NCBI GenBank assembly: GCA_964035575.1
Contig: OZ037893.1
Span: forward strand, 186,001 to 250,000
Direction: 5' to 3'
From: Rhynchopus sp. YZ270_cl-10
Lineage: Eukaryota; Euglenozoa; Diplonemea; Diplonemida; Diplonemidae
Length of the DNA: 64,000 nt
A program made the translations under genes and the position numbers. Below the pieces are notes generated by a model. The model did not search any database, had not been told where the DNA came from, and saw only the letters and a list, made by a program, of their open reading frames with translations. This document shows, piece by piece, positions 51,571-61,914 of the stretch (the stretch's first letter is position 1; the number at the start of each line of letters is the position of its first letter).

Positions 51571-52869
51571 TGAAAGACATTTTTTTTTGTCGAATTTTGA
51601 TAGGGGGGTGTTTTTTCTTCCTTTGCGTTAGGAGTGTAGAGACTGCTGTGCAGTTAGATTTTTTTTTTTTTTTGTTGTGTGGACAATCACCCCTACTGAA
51701 GTAGGGGTCTGTACTCAAATGTCGCCCGCAAAGGCTGTATTGTTATAGAAAATGGACCGCTGTTTCAGTTTTTTTTGGTGCTACATGGCTACATCATCTA
51801 CACCAAACCAGGTATTAGAACAGCTCACGAAAGCTTGGCACTAAAAGAGAGAGAGAAAAAAAAGAAATTTGATGAATCTGTCTCGTTGTGCACATACATC
51901 GTAAAGAAAAAGGAAAAGAAAAGAAAAGCTAAGCTATTCCTGCTTAGTCAAAGGAGATTGGGATAATTTTTTTTAAAATTATTATGCTTCAATACATTTT
52001 CGATGGGAAATGGAGGGGAAATTGGAGGGGGTAAAAAGTTCAACTTCTTCAGAATATTTATAAAAGAACCAATAAAAATTAAATAAAATCAACAAGCAAT
52101 ACAGCGGCAGGCAAATAAAATCATTTACAGAGTTGCCTGTTTTGATCTTTCCCTGCTCAAAAAAAATACGGATAATGAGGCTACTGTTTTCTTCTTTTTT
52201 GGCACATCAATAAGAGGGGGTTTTTTTGAAAGGGGGGTTTTTTATGAGGTTGTTTTTTTGTTATTGTTTTATCAACAAGAGGGGATGATTTTGTGTACGC
52301 AAACACGAACGCACGTTCATAACCTATAAAAAAAAAGAGAGAAAAAAAAATCGTAAGATAAACGTGACTTCTCGTGTACACATATCTTCAAAAAAAAAGG
52401 GAATGAAGGACAAATTGACTAATATAACTCAAAATAAGAGCATTTTTTTTTTTCATAAAAAATCCCCCCTTTTTGTTAGTCTTCCTGAGGGGGGTGTAGC
52501 ACAGAAAGGTTGTTCTGTTCGAAAAGACTTTCTCTGACAGATGGTAGCTGGTCTCGAGGTACATAACCCTACAGGTCAAATGCAAATTGCAGAAAGTCCG
52601 CAAGGTTAAAGAGGAAGAAAGAAAATTCAGGCAAGAATGGACTCAGTACCTTCTTGTGCTGATTACCCCTCATTTTAAAAACTACAAAAAATGCAAAACA
52701 ATTTTTTTTCTAATAAGATCAACATTTTCTTTGCAATGCTACAAAAAAAAACAAGACTGCCTTCAGACGATCTGCAGGTAGGGTACCCTCCTATGGCTTA
52801 GTATATTGAGACCCCCCCAAAAAAAAAACTAAGCTTTTTGAGAGAGTGGATGCTGTCTCTCCAATACAC

Positions 52870-53112
52870 TTAAAAAGACAAGGTGGGTAGGCAAAGTAAG
52901 ATGCTGAGGGCCGCTCTTAAGCGCGATGACTCCAGGCTGGGGGCGAACCCCATATAGTCAGGGGTCTTGCTGTACTGAATCACCTTCATAAAGTCACCTA
53001 CAATGGCTGATATGTGTACCTTTCTTCTGATGTACTTCCAACAATAACGACAAGAGGTGGTACATTGGGGGGGGAGCAAAACTAATATTCCACACGCGAT
53101 AAATGGTACCAC
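52870..53112 (-). other. Coding-looking island of about 80 codons
   Basis: The frame reads HISAIVGDFMKVIQYSKTP then MGFAPSLESSRLRAALSILL with normal amino-acid composition, unlike the homopolymer-driven frames around it. It may be an isolated exon or a relic; no family recognised and no splice partners found. Confidence 0.25.
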
Positions 53113-53423
53113 AATAGAAATGTAAACAACGCATGAAGCACAAAAAAAACATGCAAAAAAAAATTTTTTTTTTAAAAAGAGAGAAAAATGTTGGCAAAGC
53201 TGAACCTAAGCCTCGTGTACTCAGACCATCTCTTTGACCAACCGACTTATAATTTTTTTTTTTTTTTCAGATCAGAAAATCTTGGACAAAAAATAGTGAT
53301 ATACCTTATAGACACACTTGCACACGCATCTTTCACACGGGGGAAAAAAAAAAAAAAGGGCAACGTTTTTTTAAGTGCAAACACCCCCAACGAGGAAGGG
53401 CATCGACAGACGTAAAAGAAAAG

Positions 53424-54309
53424 CAGGGTTGTTCCTTGTTCTCGGGAAAAACAGCAAAATTCTGGATTTATGTTCCCGTTTTTTTCCTTTTTTTGGGTGG
53501 GGTTTTTTGCCCTTTTTCGGGCTTTCCGAGCTCTACCCTCACTGTAGTGGGGTCATTTCGAGAAAATGGACAAGTTCTTGATTGATACAAATTTTGGTTA
53601 CGACCACTAGTGAGTTGCTCACAATGCTAAATGAGTGTCAGAACTGTGATTCTGGGCCCACTTTAACCGCCCTTCGAAATTCAAAAAGGGGTCCCAAACC
53701 CGGGCGCGCTACACTCGCGCGGAACTTTTTGCAGCTTTGGTCTAGTTGCATTTTTGGCTGCAAAATGCAAGGGGACCCCCAAAGACGTTGGGAATATTAT
53801 TTGGATGGGGCAGTGATTTTGTACCTGTATACACGCTCCCTCGCGGTAACCGCGTGCATGCCAATGAAGTGCTCTCTGGGGTTCGATAACCCGTGGAACC
53901 AGTGCTTCCGCCGATGAACGGTGAGGCGTTGCACTTCTCTTTTTGCGGAGCAAAAAATAATATAAATGGCGCCGCAGGCAAAAAATTTTGAGTACAGTGT
54001 AAAAATCTAGCTTCCAACGAACCCTTTTTTGTAGAGCAAAAAATGAAAAATGGCGCCGCAGGCAAAAAAAAATTGGGGGTACAGCCCTGACGGTGCAGGA
54101 TTTTGTTGTCAATTTTTTTTTTCTTGCCCCCTGAAAACTCTTGCTTTTGAGAGTTTCGACCATTTCACCACACTGGTGGTGTGTCACCTACAGTGAAACC
54201 CACTAGAAACCACAAGAAAGCCCCCCAAGGAAAAAAAGGAAAAAAAAAAAGGAAAAAAAAACTAAAATCCAGAATTTCATGTTCTCGGTCCCACTTAGGA
54301 ACTTCCCTG
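53424..54309. mobile_element. hAT-like non-autonomous transposon
   Basis: The ends CAGGGTTGTTCCTTG and AGGAACTTCCCTG are imperfect inverted repeats that continue inward (AATTCTGGATTT, then C/T runs). An exact 8-bp duplication AAGAAAAG flanks it (53416-53423 and 54310-54317). The 886-bp body has the direct repeat TGGCGCCGCAGGCAAAAA (53968 and 54051) and a segment (TTTGGCTGCAAAATGCAAGG) also found inside the MULE-like element near 21950. No transposase. Confidence 0.78.
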
Positions 54310-54679
54310 AAGAAAAGTGACGTTTTTTTTTTTTTTTTGAAGTGCAGATTTCTACGTTGAATTCCAGAAGGCCCTATCGCCTGGCGGCAATGGCAACGTT
54401 CTGAAAATCCCGACCAAACGAAGAATTGTTTTGAAAGATATGATTTTTTTTCTTTTTTTTCTTTTGTGGATTGTTGTGGAGACAATTGTGATTCCTCTTC
54501 ACTCCGAAACAAGAGGACAGGGCACGCTTTCTGTACCTAACACCAGGTGCAGCCGAGCACATAAAAGAGGTACAGGAAGTGCAAAAAAGGGGGTGAAAAG
54601 ATGTCGAAACCGACCGTTTTATAAAAATATTTTTCTTCGTCACAAAAAATCTAACAGCAGCTACAACAAAAAAAAAAAT

Positions 54680-54784
54680 GACTAATACAAAAGCCCTCTC
54701 ATGACAGTACACCTTGGTGCACCGGGGGTGGACGTGGGACTCCTCAACCATGCAGTCCTACATCCATTTCGAGCTTGACATCTG
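54680..54784 (+). repeat. Module A, full-length copy
   Basis: Diverged copy with CCATGCAGTCCTACATCCAT and GACATCTGAAAAAAA. Module B follows at 54899-54963, the same A/B pairing as in the elongin C intron but in the opposite order. Confidence 0.7.
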
Positions 54785-56475
54785 AAAAAAAGGTTTTGTC
54801 ACTTTGATAGCGAACAGCACAAAAAAATGCCGTTCGCAACATCAAGTTAGCGGAGACCAGGTCGAATGCTGTTGACTTGCTTTTTTATTTACTTTTTTGA
54901 TAAATTGTTAGAGTAGTGTAGTTGCCTCGGTGGTGTTGCCACAGTTGTGCAATACCCACTGTCGATATTTTTGTGCCGTTCCCTGTCTCCCCATTTTGCT
55001 CCAAAAAATATTCTCAACAAACTTTGGACGAACTGCACAACTACAAACACTAGAGATGTCTGAGTTTATGCACTTCATCATAAGAAAGCATCCAGGAATA
55101 TAAAGTGAAACTAATACTTGGTGTGGTCAGCGGTCCACAGCGAACCCCATGGGTGAACCACGGGAGAACCCTGGAGAACCTAAGGAGTCAGATTTTTTTA
55201 ACCCTGGTGGAACCTTAGTCAAACCGTACAGGGAGAACCTTGGGGAACTGGGTTTACTGACCACACCATACCGTATACACAAAAAGAAAAAAATGCTACT
55301 GGGATACAGATGCGTGAAAATCCAAAGTGTCATATGTAGACTGTGTGCGTTTATATTATTTTTTCACCTTTTTTGATGCCAAAAAAATGACGGCGATAAA
55401 AGTTTTTTTGAAATGAAAGTCATATAATTCCTAAAGGAAGAAGCCAAGAAAGAGAGAGAGAGAGCTTGACAAGATGATAAGCCTCGCGCTTAGTCACCAA
55501 AAAAGGAAAACAAAACAAAAAAAAGAGAGAGAAAAAAAAAACACATGTTCCTCCCCCCAAGGAGGTGGGAGAACAAAGACATTTTAGAGGGGGTGAATGT
55601 GGTGGCCAAACCGCGCGTAAAGTAACTGACTCTTCTTTTAGAAAGAAAAAAAATCATTTATTTTTGCAGGTTCCTCCTGAAAAACGTTTTTTGCAAAAGT
55701 GTTGTGTTTACCTTTTTGTTTATTTTTTTTTTTGCGAAAAAGAAAAGCGAAATAATAGACGTGCGGTGTTGGTTAGTTACGTTTCATTTGTGACTGCAAT
55801 TGGTGTGAATGGAAAAGGCACAAAGAGTTTGCTTGTAACGTCCAAAGGGGGCTAGCGGAAAAAAAAAATTTTAATAAAAACCACCTTCAGACGGAAGAAA
55901 GAAGTAACATTTATCAGATGAACAAACCTCTCATGCATTTACTCACCTTGAAAAAAAGGGCATAACTCATCATGTGATCTTAACTTTGACGTTTTGGAAA
56001 CATCCCTCGTTTTTTTAAATAGTGAATTGTAATTCGTTTTGTTTCAATTCCCTTCAGGTTTTCGTTTGTGTTTATTTATTTATTTTTGCGAAGTTGGTTT
56101 CTAGACATGGTAAGAAAAAAAAAATTTGAAAAAGAAAAAGGTTTTATAAGATGACCCCAAGCCTCTCCGTGCTCAGCGTGCTCAGTCACCTTGAAAAAAA
56201 AAAACCAAGCGAAGTGTTTGATATAGTTTCTTCTCTGGTCATACGCCAAAAAAGGGGGGCGGTGGGGGGGGGCATAAAATATAAGAGGACATGTCGTGAT
56301 ATAGGGTTACATGGTTACCCCCTTTGTGTCACAAAGGGGATAGCCTGGTCCATAGGTACGTTTTGTGTAATATAGATAGCGAAGAGGGGCCGACAAGAGG
56401 GGGGGAGGAGGACGGAGGGGGGGTGGTATATAAAGGCGCATTGCTTTTTCTTCAACACACACAAACAAAATAAAA

Positions 56476-56672
56476 TGGGGTGGCGACAGGGGGGGTGTGG
56501 AAAAAAATATTCACAAAAAATATTTTCAAATTCTGTCGATCACAAAAATTCACAAAATATCACAAAAAATCACGACCTGTCGCAAAGAATCACAAAGAAG
56601 AAAAATGATTCTTTGTGGTTTTTCGTGATTTTTCGTAAATGCCCAGTTCCGACCCCCCTTGTCGCCACCCCA
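56476..56672. mobile_element. MITE with TGGGGTG termini and 5-bp duplication
   Basis: The ends TGGGGTGGCGACAGGGGGG / CCCCCCTTGTCGCCACCCCA are flanked by TAAAA (56471-56475 and 56673-56677). The interior repeats AATCACAAAA-like words as in the copy at 38399-38616. Confidence 0.8.
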
Positions 56673-58375
56673 TAAAACGGGTTTATTGTGTGTTAAGCCC
56701 AAATTCGCACCCCCCCCCCACCCCTGTTACCCCCCTCTTCCTTCTCGGCCGGTTTCCGCGAGAGCAAAACAAAGTTTATTTTATTGTATTGAAGTACCGC
56801 ATGCCCCCCTAATCTACCATGCGATCTTTAGGGGCCTGGAACTCAATATCAAGGGGTTTTTTTTAAATTTACGGATGGTGAGAGTTTGTTGGTTTTAAAA
56901 AAAAAACTTGATGGTATTTGGCGCTGACAACCCCAAGGGGGTGTGACCCCCACTATAGCTTTTTTTTTGTTTCTCAAAGGGGCTTAAATCTGTGGAGAGC
57001 AAGCGAAAGGGGGGGGGGGGGAATGTAGAGTTTCCCTTTCGCTGCCGTTTTGAATCTTCGCACATGGTATATTTTTTTCTTTTGGTTTTGCATCAAGTTG
57101 AGACTCATAATTTAAAAGATGAACGTGCCTCTCGTACACACATCTTACAAATTATGCGTTCTTTTGTTTGCAATATGCTTTTTGTCAAAAATGAGAGAGA
57201 AAAATTTGAAAAGATGGTGCCTCTCTACGTACACACATCTTATGAATTGTTGCTTGTATTGGTATCGATAAGCTAAAGCAAAAATAAAACAAAAATAAAT
57301 AAATAAAACAGATGAACATAAGCCTCCTCATGCTAAAGTCAACATTTGGACGTATTAATAAAATAATTTTCATACAGTACTAAACCATTTTTTTTGGCAC
57401 AATAAAAAATCTGGGAGAGGCTACCCACTTAAGAAACAAGACGCTGAAGGTAACTAAGTCGCTCAGCTGCAAGGTATTCTCAAGGGTGATAAGAAACTGG
57501 GGGAGGGGAGAAAGAAAAAGAAAAAATCAGAATTTTTTTTTTGGTAAAAGATGATTCTAAGACAAGCATAGTCATCGTATAAAGGTTTTTTCTTTTTGAT
57601 TTTTTTGACTTTTTTTTGTACGCACACGGCTTGTGGCTGTTGGGGATTTCCCCCCATCCCAATGTTCCCTGGAAGAAAAAAAAATAACAGAAAAACAAGA
57701 TAAAAAAAAACCAAGAAAAAGAGAAAAAAAAAAGTTGACCAGATGAAAACTAAGCCTCTGCTTACTCACCTTAAATAAATGAAGTTGAAGGACAAAAAAA
57801 ATTTATGAAAATTTGGAATGAAAAAAATGGGAGACGGGGGGTGTGGGGAGCATGTAAGAGGAAGAAGAGGGGGACAGCAGCAAACTGTAAAAAAAGCAAT
57901 AAAAGGGAGAAGAAAAAAACTGGTAACGATGAAAAGAAATAAAGAAAACACCTCGAGAAGAAGGCGATGTAGTCGGCGAGAGGGGGGATGTGGTGGGGTT
58001 GGTGGAGTTAGGTGGACAAACCAAAAAGAAAGTATTTTTTTCTTTTTTTTTTTGAAAATAAAAAAGAATGTACGCTTGAAAATGGGATAAACGGGAATTC
58101 AAAAAAAAAATCAAAACCAAAAAAATAAATCAAAAAAAGAAAGGCGTATGTCGGATTGGTTGTGTTGGCCTTTTTTGTTTTCGAAAAAAAAATATATATA
58201 AATCATAGCAGTATGCAGCTGTATCTATCGGATGATACCACCACTATACTTTTTGTTATAACTTTTGGTCATTTCTTTTTAAAAATTTGCCATTTTTTTC
58301 CCGTTGTGTTTTTTTCTTTGCTGAGAGCACATTGCCCACAGCCCTTTTTTCCCCCCTCCTTATGAAAACCCCTCA

Positions 58376-59970
58376 TCAGTTCTCGGCACGGTCCCAAAGG
58401 CTCTCGTATGCCAGGATGCTGGACAGAGGCGAACGACCACGGAATCCGTTTCTCCTGTTAAATTTGGAGTAGTGTAGTTGCACACACAAAAAAAAAAATA
58501 CATACGCTTGTCCGCTGGCACCGTCGAAGGACCATTTCGAGAGTGTGCAGGAGCATGACTTGCAGAGGGCGTTGATGTCCGCCCCTCTTGTGCACTCGAC
58601 AGCGACGTTGCTGCTGGGGCCTCCGACAATGTCGTTGACCCAGACGTCGTAGGTGGCAGGGCCGCCTCCCTCCTTGGGCTTCATTTCGGATGAGTGCGGG
58701 GAGATGATGTAGTCGAAGGGGCCTGCGAAGAGCGAGAAGAAGTCCACGAGGAGCTGGCCTGCGTCGGCAGAGTTCTGTGAGTGCTGTGCGGCGTGCAGCA
58801 CCATCATGAGAATTGCGTACGACGACAGCCCGCCTGTCGCAGCGTCGCACAGCCCCCCCTGCTTCAGCACCAGCCTCGCAGCAGTGAACACATCCCGCAC
58901 CGCAGGGCACGAATCAAGCTTCCTCCTGATCTGCGCCACCACCGCCCTGGCAGGGCTGCGGTTCTCAAAGAAGGTGACGTTCGCTGTCACACCCTGCGTC
59001 AGATCACGGAACTTTGCGAACCCCTGACGCTCGGACCCCACAGCACAGCAGAAGACCTGGTCAACGTGGAGGTTGGTACGCATCGCGATGTCGTACACCC
59101 AGTGTTCGAAGCTTTCGAGGTTGTGGCAGTCCTCGCAGACGAGGTCCAAAGCGGAGTCTGGCAGGGAGCAGTCGTAGGCAAACCCACCGTACACCTTGAC
59201 AGTCGCCTCTGGCCAGTACACCGTGGCGTTCTCCTGCAGCATCGACCGCATGCTGTGGCGCACGCTCTGCTCCCTCTGCGACAGCTGCATGAGACGGCCA
59301 AGCGCACCCACCTCACCTCCAAGCGTCACACTCTCCCTGATCACACCGTCAGGGTACCACGGCGTTGCGACAACGAACATCTCACTGCGTCCGGCACGCC
59401 CCTTGGTACGTGGCTGGCTGACATTGCTCTGTGTGCGCCTCGTCAGTGAGCACGACGACAGCGCCGAACGGAATGACGACGAAGCCACAGAGGAGGACGA
59501 CGAAGTGGACTGCGCCGCAAGCGGGCTCATCGGCTCTGCGGAGCGGAACTGCTGCGACTGTGGTGTCGCAGTAGGCGTCGTGGACGTCGCTGTGTTGTCA
59601 TCCGAGCTGCAGCTGTGCGCGGAAGACTGCCTGCAGTACTGCTGGCCCTCCACAAAGGAGGACACCTTCTGGATGGGGAGCTCCACATCAGAGCCGCTGG
59701 ACCAGCTGTTTTAAAAGAAAATAATTGAATCGGAGACATATTAAGGGGAGAAGTAGTTGGCTGTATTGTGATAATTACCCTATCATAATACATAATACAC
59801 ATCACAATACTGTATTGTGATGTGGATTATGTATTATGATAGGGTAATTATCACAATACAGCCATCAGGGGTAAGGGGGGGGGGGGGGGTAAATTATACC
59901 TTCCAGCGCTGACTGTCTGTCCATTGGTGGACTCAGTCTGGCTAAGGCAAAAGGCCTGTGCGACGGACAT
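58376..59970 (-). CDS. Trf4-type nucleotidyltransferase homologue, catalytic site degenerate
   Basis: Exons are 59970-59900, 59705-58506 and 58454-58376; the protein has 449 residues. The N-terminal 190 residues are Ser/Thr/Gln-rich. A polymerase-beta-type core follows: VYGGFAYDCSLPDSALDLVC (near residues 194-213), GVTANVTFF (near 262-270), helices, GGLSSYAILMMVL (near 315), LLVDFFSLF and the PAP-associated motif NDIVGGPSSNVAVE. Order and spacing match Trf4/PAPD5 non-canonical poly(A) polymerases and related TUTases. The GS of the signature is GG, the first Asp of the DxD pair is Ala (ALD, about residue 209) and the third carboxylate is Asn (about 266), so transfer activity is unlikely. The last intron (51 nt) is divisible by three and stop-free, so an unspliced form would add 17 residues. 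It could be a scaffold or RNA-binding partner of an active enzyme. Confidence 0.85.
58455..58505 (-). other. 51-nt intron containing a module B remnant
   Basis: GTATGTATTTT at the donor, then GCAACTACACTACTCCAAAT (the sense-strand core of module B), ending TTAACAG. Apart from the T/GT-rich leader, nothing but the module core remains. Confidence 0.8.
59706..59899 (-). other. First intron of the Trf4-like gene, carrying a long palindrome
   Basis: Donor GTATAA at 59899-59894, acceptor TTTTAAAACAG ending at 59706. Splicing joins exon 1 (MSVAQAFCLSQTESTNGQTV...) to exon 2 in frame. A near-perfect 105-bp palindrome lies at 59759-59863, and a G run at 59876-59889. Confidence 0.75.
59759..59863. repeat. 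105-bp palindrome (foldback repeat)
   Basis: The arm GGCTGTATTGTGATAATTAC continues through CCTATCATAATACATAATA and is repeated inverted to CACAATACAGCC at 59863. The centre CACATCACAATA/TATTGTGATGTG also pairs. It would form a hairpin of about 50 bp in the pre-mRNA. Confidence 0.9.
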
Positions 59971-59977
59971 GGTGATG

Positions 59978-59995
59978 CTAGGTTGAATTGAAGGT
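59978..59995 (-). promoter_or_regulatory. Probable trans-splice acceptor of the Trf4-like gene
   Basis: Minus strand CCTTCAATTCAACCTAG with AG at 59978-59979, 7 nt before the ATG. Confidence 0.45.
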
Positions 59996-60249
59996 GCAAA
60001 CGGAGAAAAAAAAAAAGCTAATAAAACGCAAAGAGAAGAACTCTTTGGTATGTCAAAAAGGGATATATAGGGGGAAGTGTCAAGACAAAGGGTGTGGTAA
60101 GAACAAGTCTTTTTTGAGAGGGCGCAAAAAGAAAATCAAGGGTTTCCCAAGATATTCGCTGTGTACTAACGCCTTTTGTGGATGGGTGTGCGAGACTACC
60201 TTGTGAGGGTACTATTTGTGTGTTTGTGTAAGTTGCTGTACGGGGGGTA

Positions 60250-60280
<31 letters not shown>

Positions 60281-61914
60281 TAGGGGGTACGACTCCAGCC
60301 ATTTTTTGCGCACGGAAAATTCATTTGGCATTATCTGGTCATCTCCAAGGCAACTGCGGGTGAAAAACACCCTCAGAGTGGGTCACAGGGGGCCTGTGGG
60401 TCGAAAAACGACCCAGAAGCCACCCCAGAATACAAAAAAATGGAAAAAAATAGTGAAAAAACGGCTTTTTTCACGTTTTGGCCACTTTGGGCAAAATAGC
60501 GATTTTTCGAGAAAAAAATCAAAAACCGGGATATTTTTTGACATCACAAAGCCTCCTTTGGCACAAATATACCCCAAAAGTGGCCTGTGAGTCCATTCCA
60601 ACCTGTTTTGGACATATTTGACACTTTTGGAAGTGTTTTTTTGGTGTTTTTAGGTCAAAAAAATGCCCAAGACGTCCCCAAGACATCCCCAAGACACTTT
60701 GCACACCCCCTGTTACGGTCATATTTTTTTCGTTTTTTTGCCTGAAACCCCCAAAATACCCCTCCCGGACCCCACATAGTCCCGAATATCCATCACACAC
60801 CCACTCAGAGTGAGTAGAAGCACCCCAAAAAAAATATTTTTTAAAGCCCTAAAATTGTGCTTCAGTTTCGGCAGCATCCATGTTGAAGTTGAAGGGCTTT
60901 AAAAAATATTTTTTTTGGGGTGCTTCTACTCACTCTGAGTGGGTGTGTGATGGATATTCGGGACTATGTGGGGTCCGGGAGGGGTATTTTGGGGGTTTCA
61001 GGCAAAAAAACGAAAAAAATATGACCGTAACAGGGGGTGTGCAAAGTGTCTTGGGGATGTCTTGGGGACGTCTTGGGCATTTTTTTGACCTAAAAACACC
61101 AAAAAAACACTTCCAAAAGTGTCAAATATGTCCAAAACAGGTTGGAATGGACTCACAGGCCACTTTTGGGGTATATTTGTGCCAAAGGAGGCTTTGTGAT
61201 GTCAAAAAATATCCCGGTTTTTGATTTTTTTCTCGAAAAATCGCTATTTTGCCCAAAGTGGCCAAAACGTGAAAAAAGCCGTTTTTTCACTATTTTTTTC
61301 CATTTTTTTGTATTCTGGGGTGGCTTCTGGGTCGTTTTTCGACCCACAGGCCCCCTGTGACCCACTCTGAGGGTGTTTTTCACCCGCAGTTGCCTTGGAG
61401 ATGGCCAGATAATGCCAAATGAATTTTCCGTGCGTTTGGTCCCAGCCAAAATGGCTGGAGTCGTATCCCCTAGGGGGGGGGGGGGGGGGGGATATTTTTT
61501 TTTTGAAAATTTGATTGCATTAGTGGAGGGGAGTGCGCGCAAAAGAGTGAAAACTGAAAACTTTTTTTTCTTCCGTTGAAGAATCCGGACGGCGGATTTT
61601 TAAAATATGTCTAGCTTAAGATTACTTCCCTCTGGGGTCTGTAAAAAACCCCATTATTTTGTGTAAATCTGACAGAGGGAAAAAAAAATGAACAAAATAA
61701 AAACAGCTATGCACGACAAGAATAACCTACCCAAATTCATCCCACAAACCCCATCACGAGAGATAACATCCCTACCCAAAAAACACCGGGCAATTTTTTG
61801 CGCCGTTTTTTTTTTTTGCTGAGGGCATGTTCAATTGCAAACAATGAAACACCCACGCGTTAGGAGGAAGGGTGGGACTCTCACCCTCTATGGCGCGTTC
61901 ATAACATTCACGTA
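59996..61914. other. Intergenic stretch dominated by a foldback element
   Basis: Contains the 1.2-kb inverted repeat at 60281-61472 between G runs; the remainder is A/T-rich with no gene recognised. Confidence 0.65.
60281..61472. mobile_element. Foldback element with arms of about 570 bp
   Basis: The left arm 60281-60850 is repeated inverted at 60893-61472 around a 42-nt loop. The arms are nearly identical; the differences I noticed are one base near 61402 and a small indel near 61437. Ends are TAGGGGGTACG and CGTATCCCCTA, each abutting a G run (60252-60280 and from 61473). No coding capacity; the termini resemble the TAGGGG end of the 39176-40814 element. Near-identity of the arms implies recent formation. 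Confidence 0.85.

Larger units (their letters stand above)
41510..58375. other. 17-kb gene-poor region dense in modules and homopolymers
   Basis: No gene with a recognisable product. It is very rich in A and T runs, with some G runs (e.g. 44055-44070). It contains modules A, B, C, E, F, I and K (positions in their own entries), almost all in plus orientation; an inverted-repeat element at 47293-47413; an element at 49030-49386; a hAT-like element at 53424-54309; and a TGGGGTG element at 56476-56672. A hairpin TTTTTCACCGTTG/CAACGGTGAAAAA lies at 42271-42301. A coding-looking island at 52870-53112 (minus) and a proline-rich short frame near 43220 are unproven. Confidence 0.6.

Noticed and set aside
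61153-61542. Mirror-image frames of about 70-130 codons at 60383-60800 and 60880-61542
   Set aside because: They are the same sequence read on the two arms of the foldback element and show no homology or start context.
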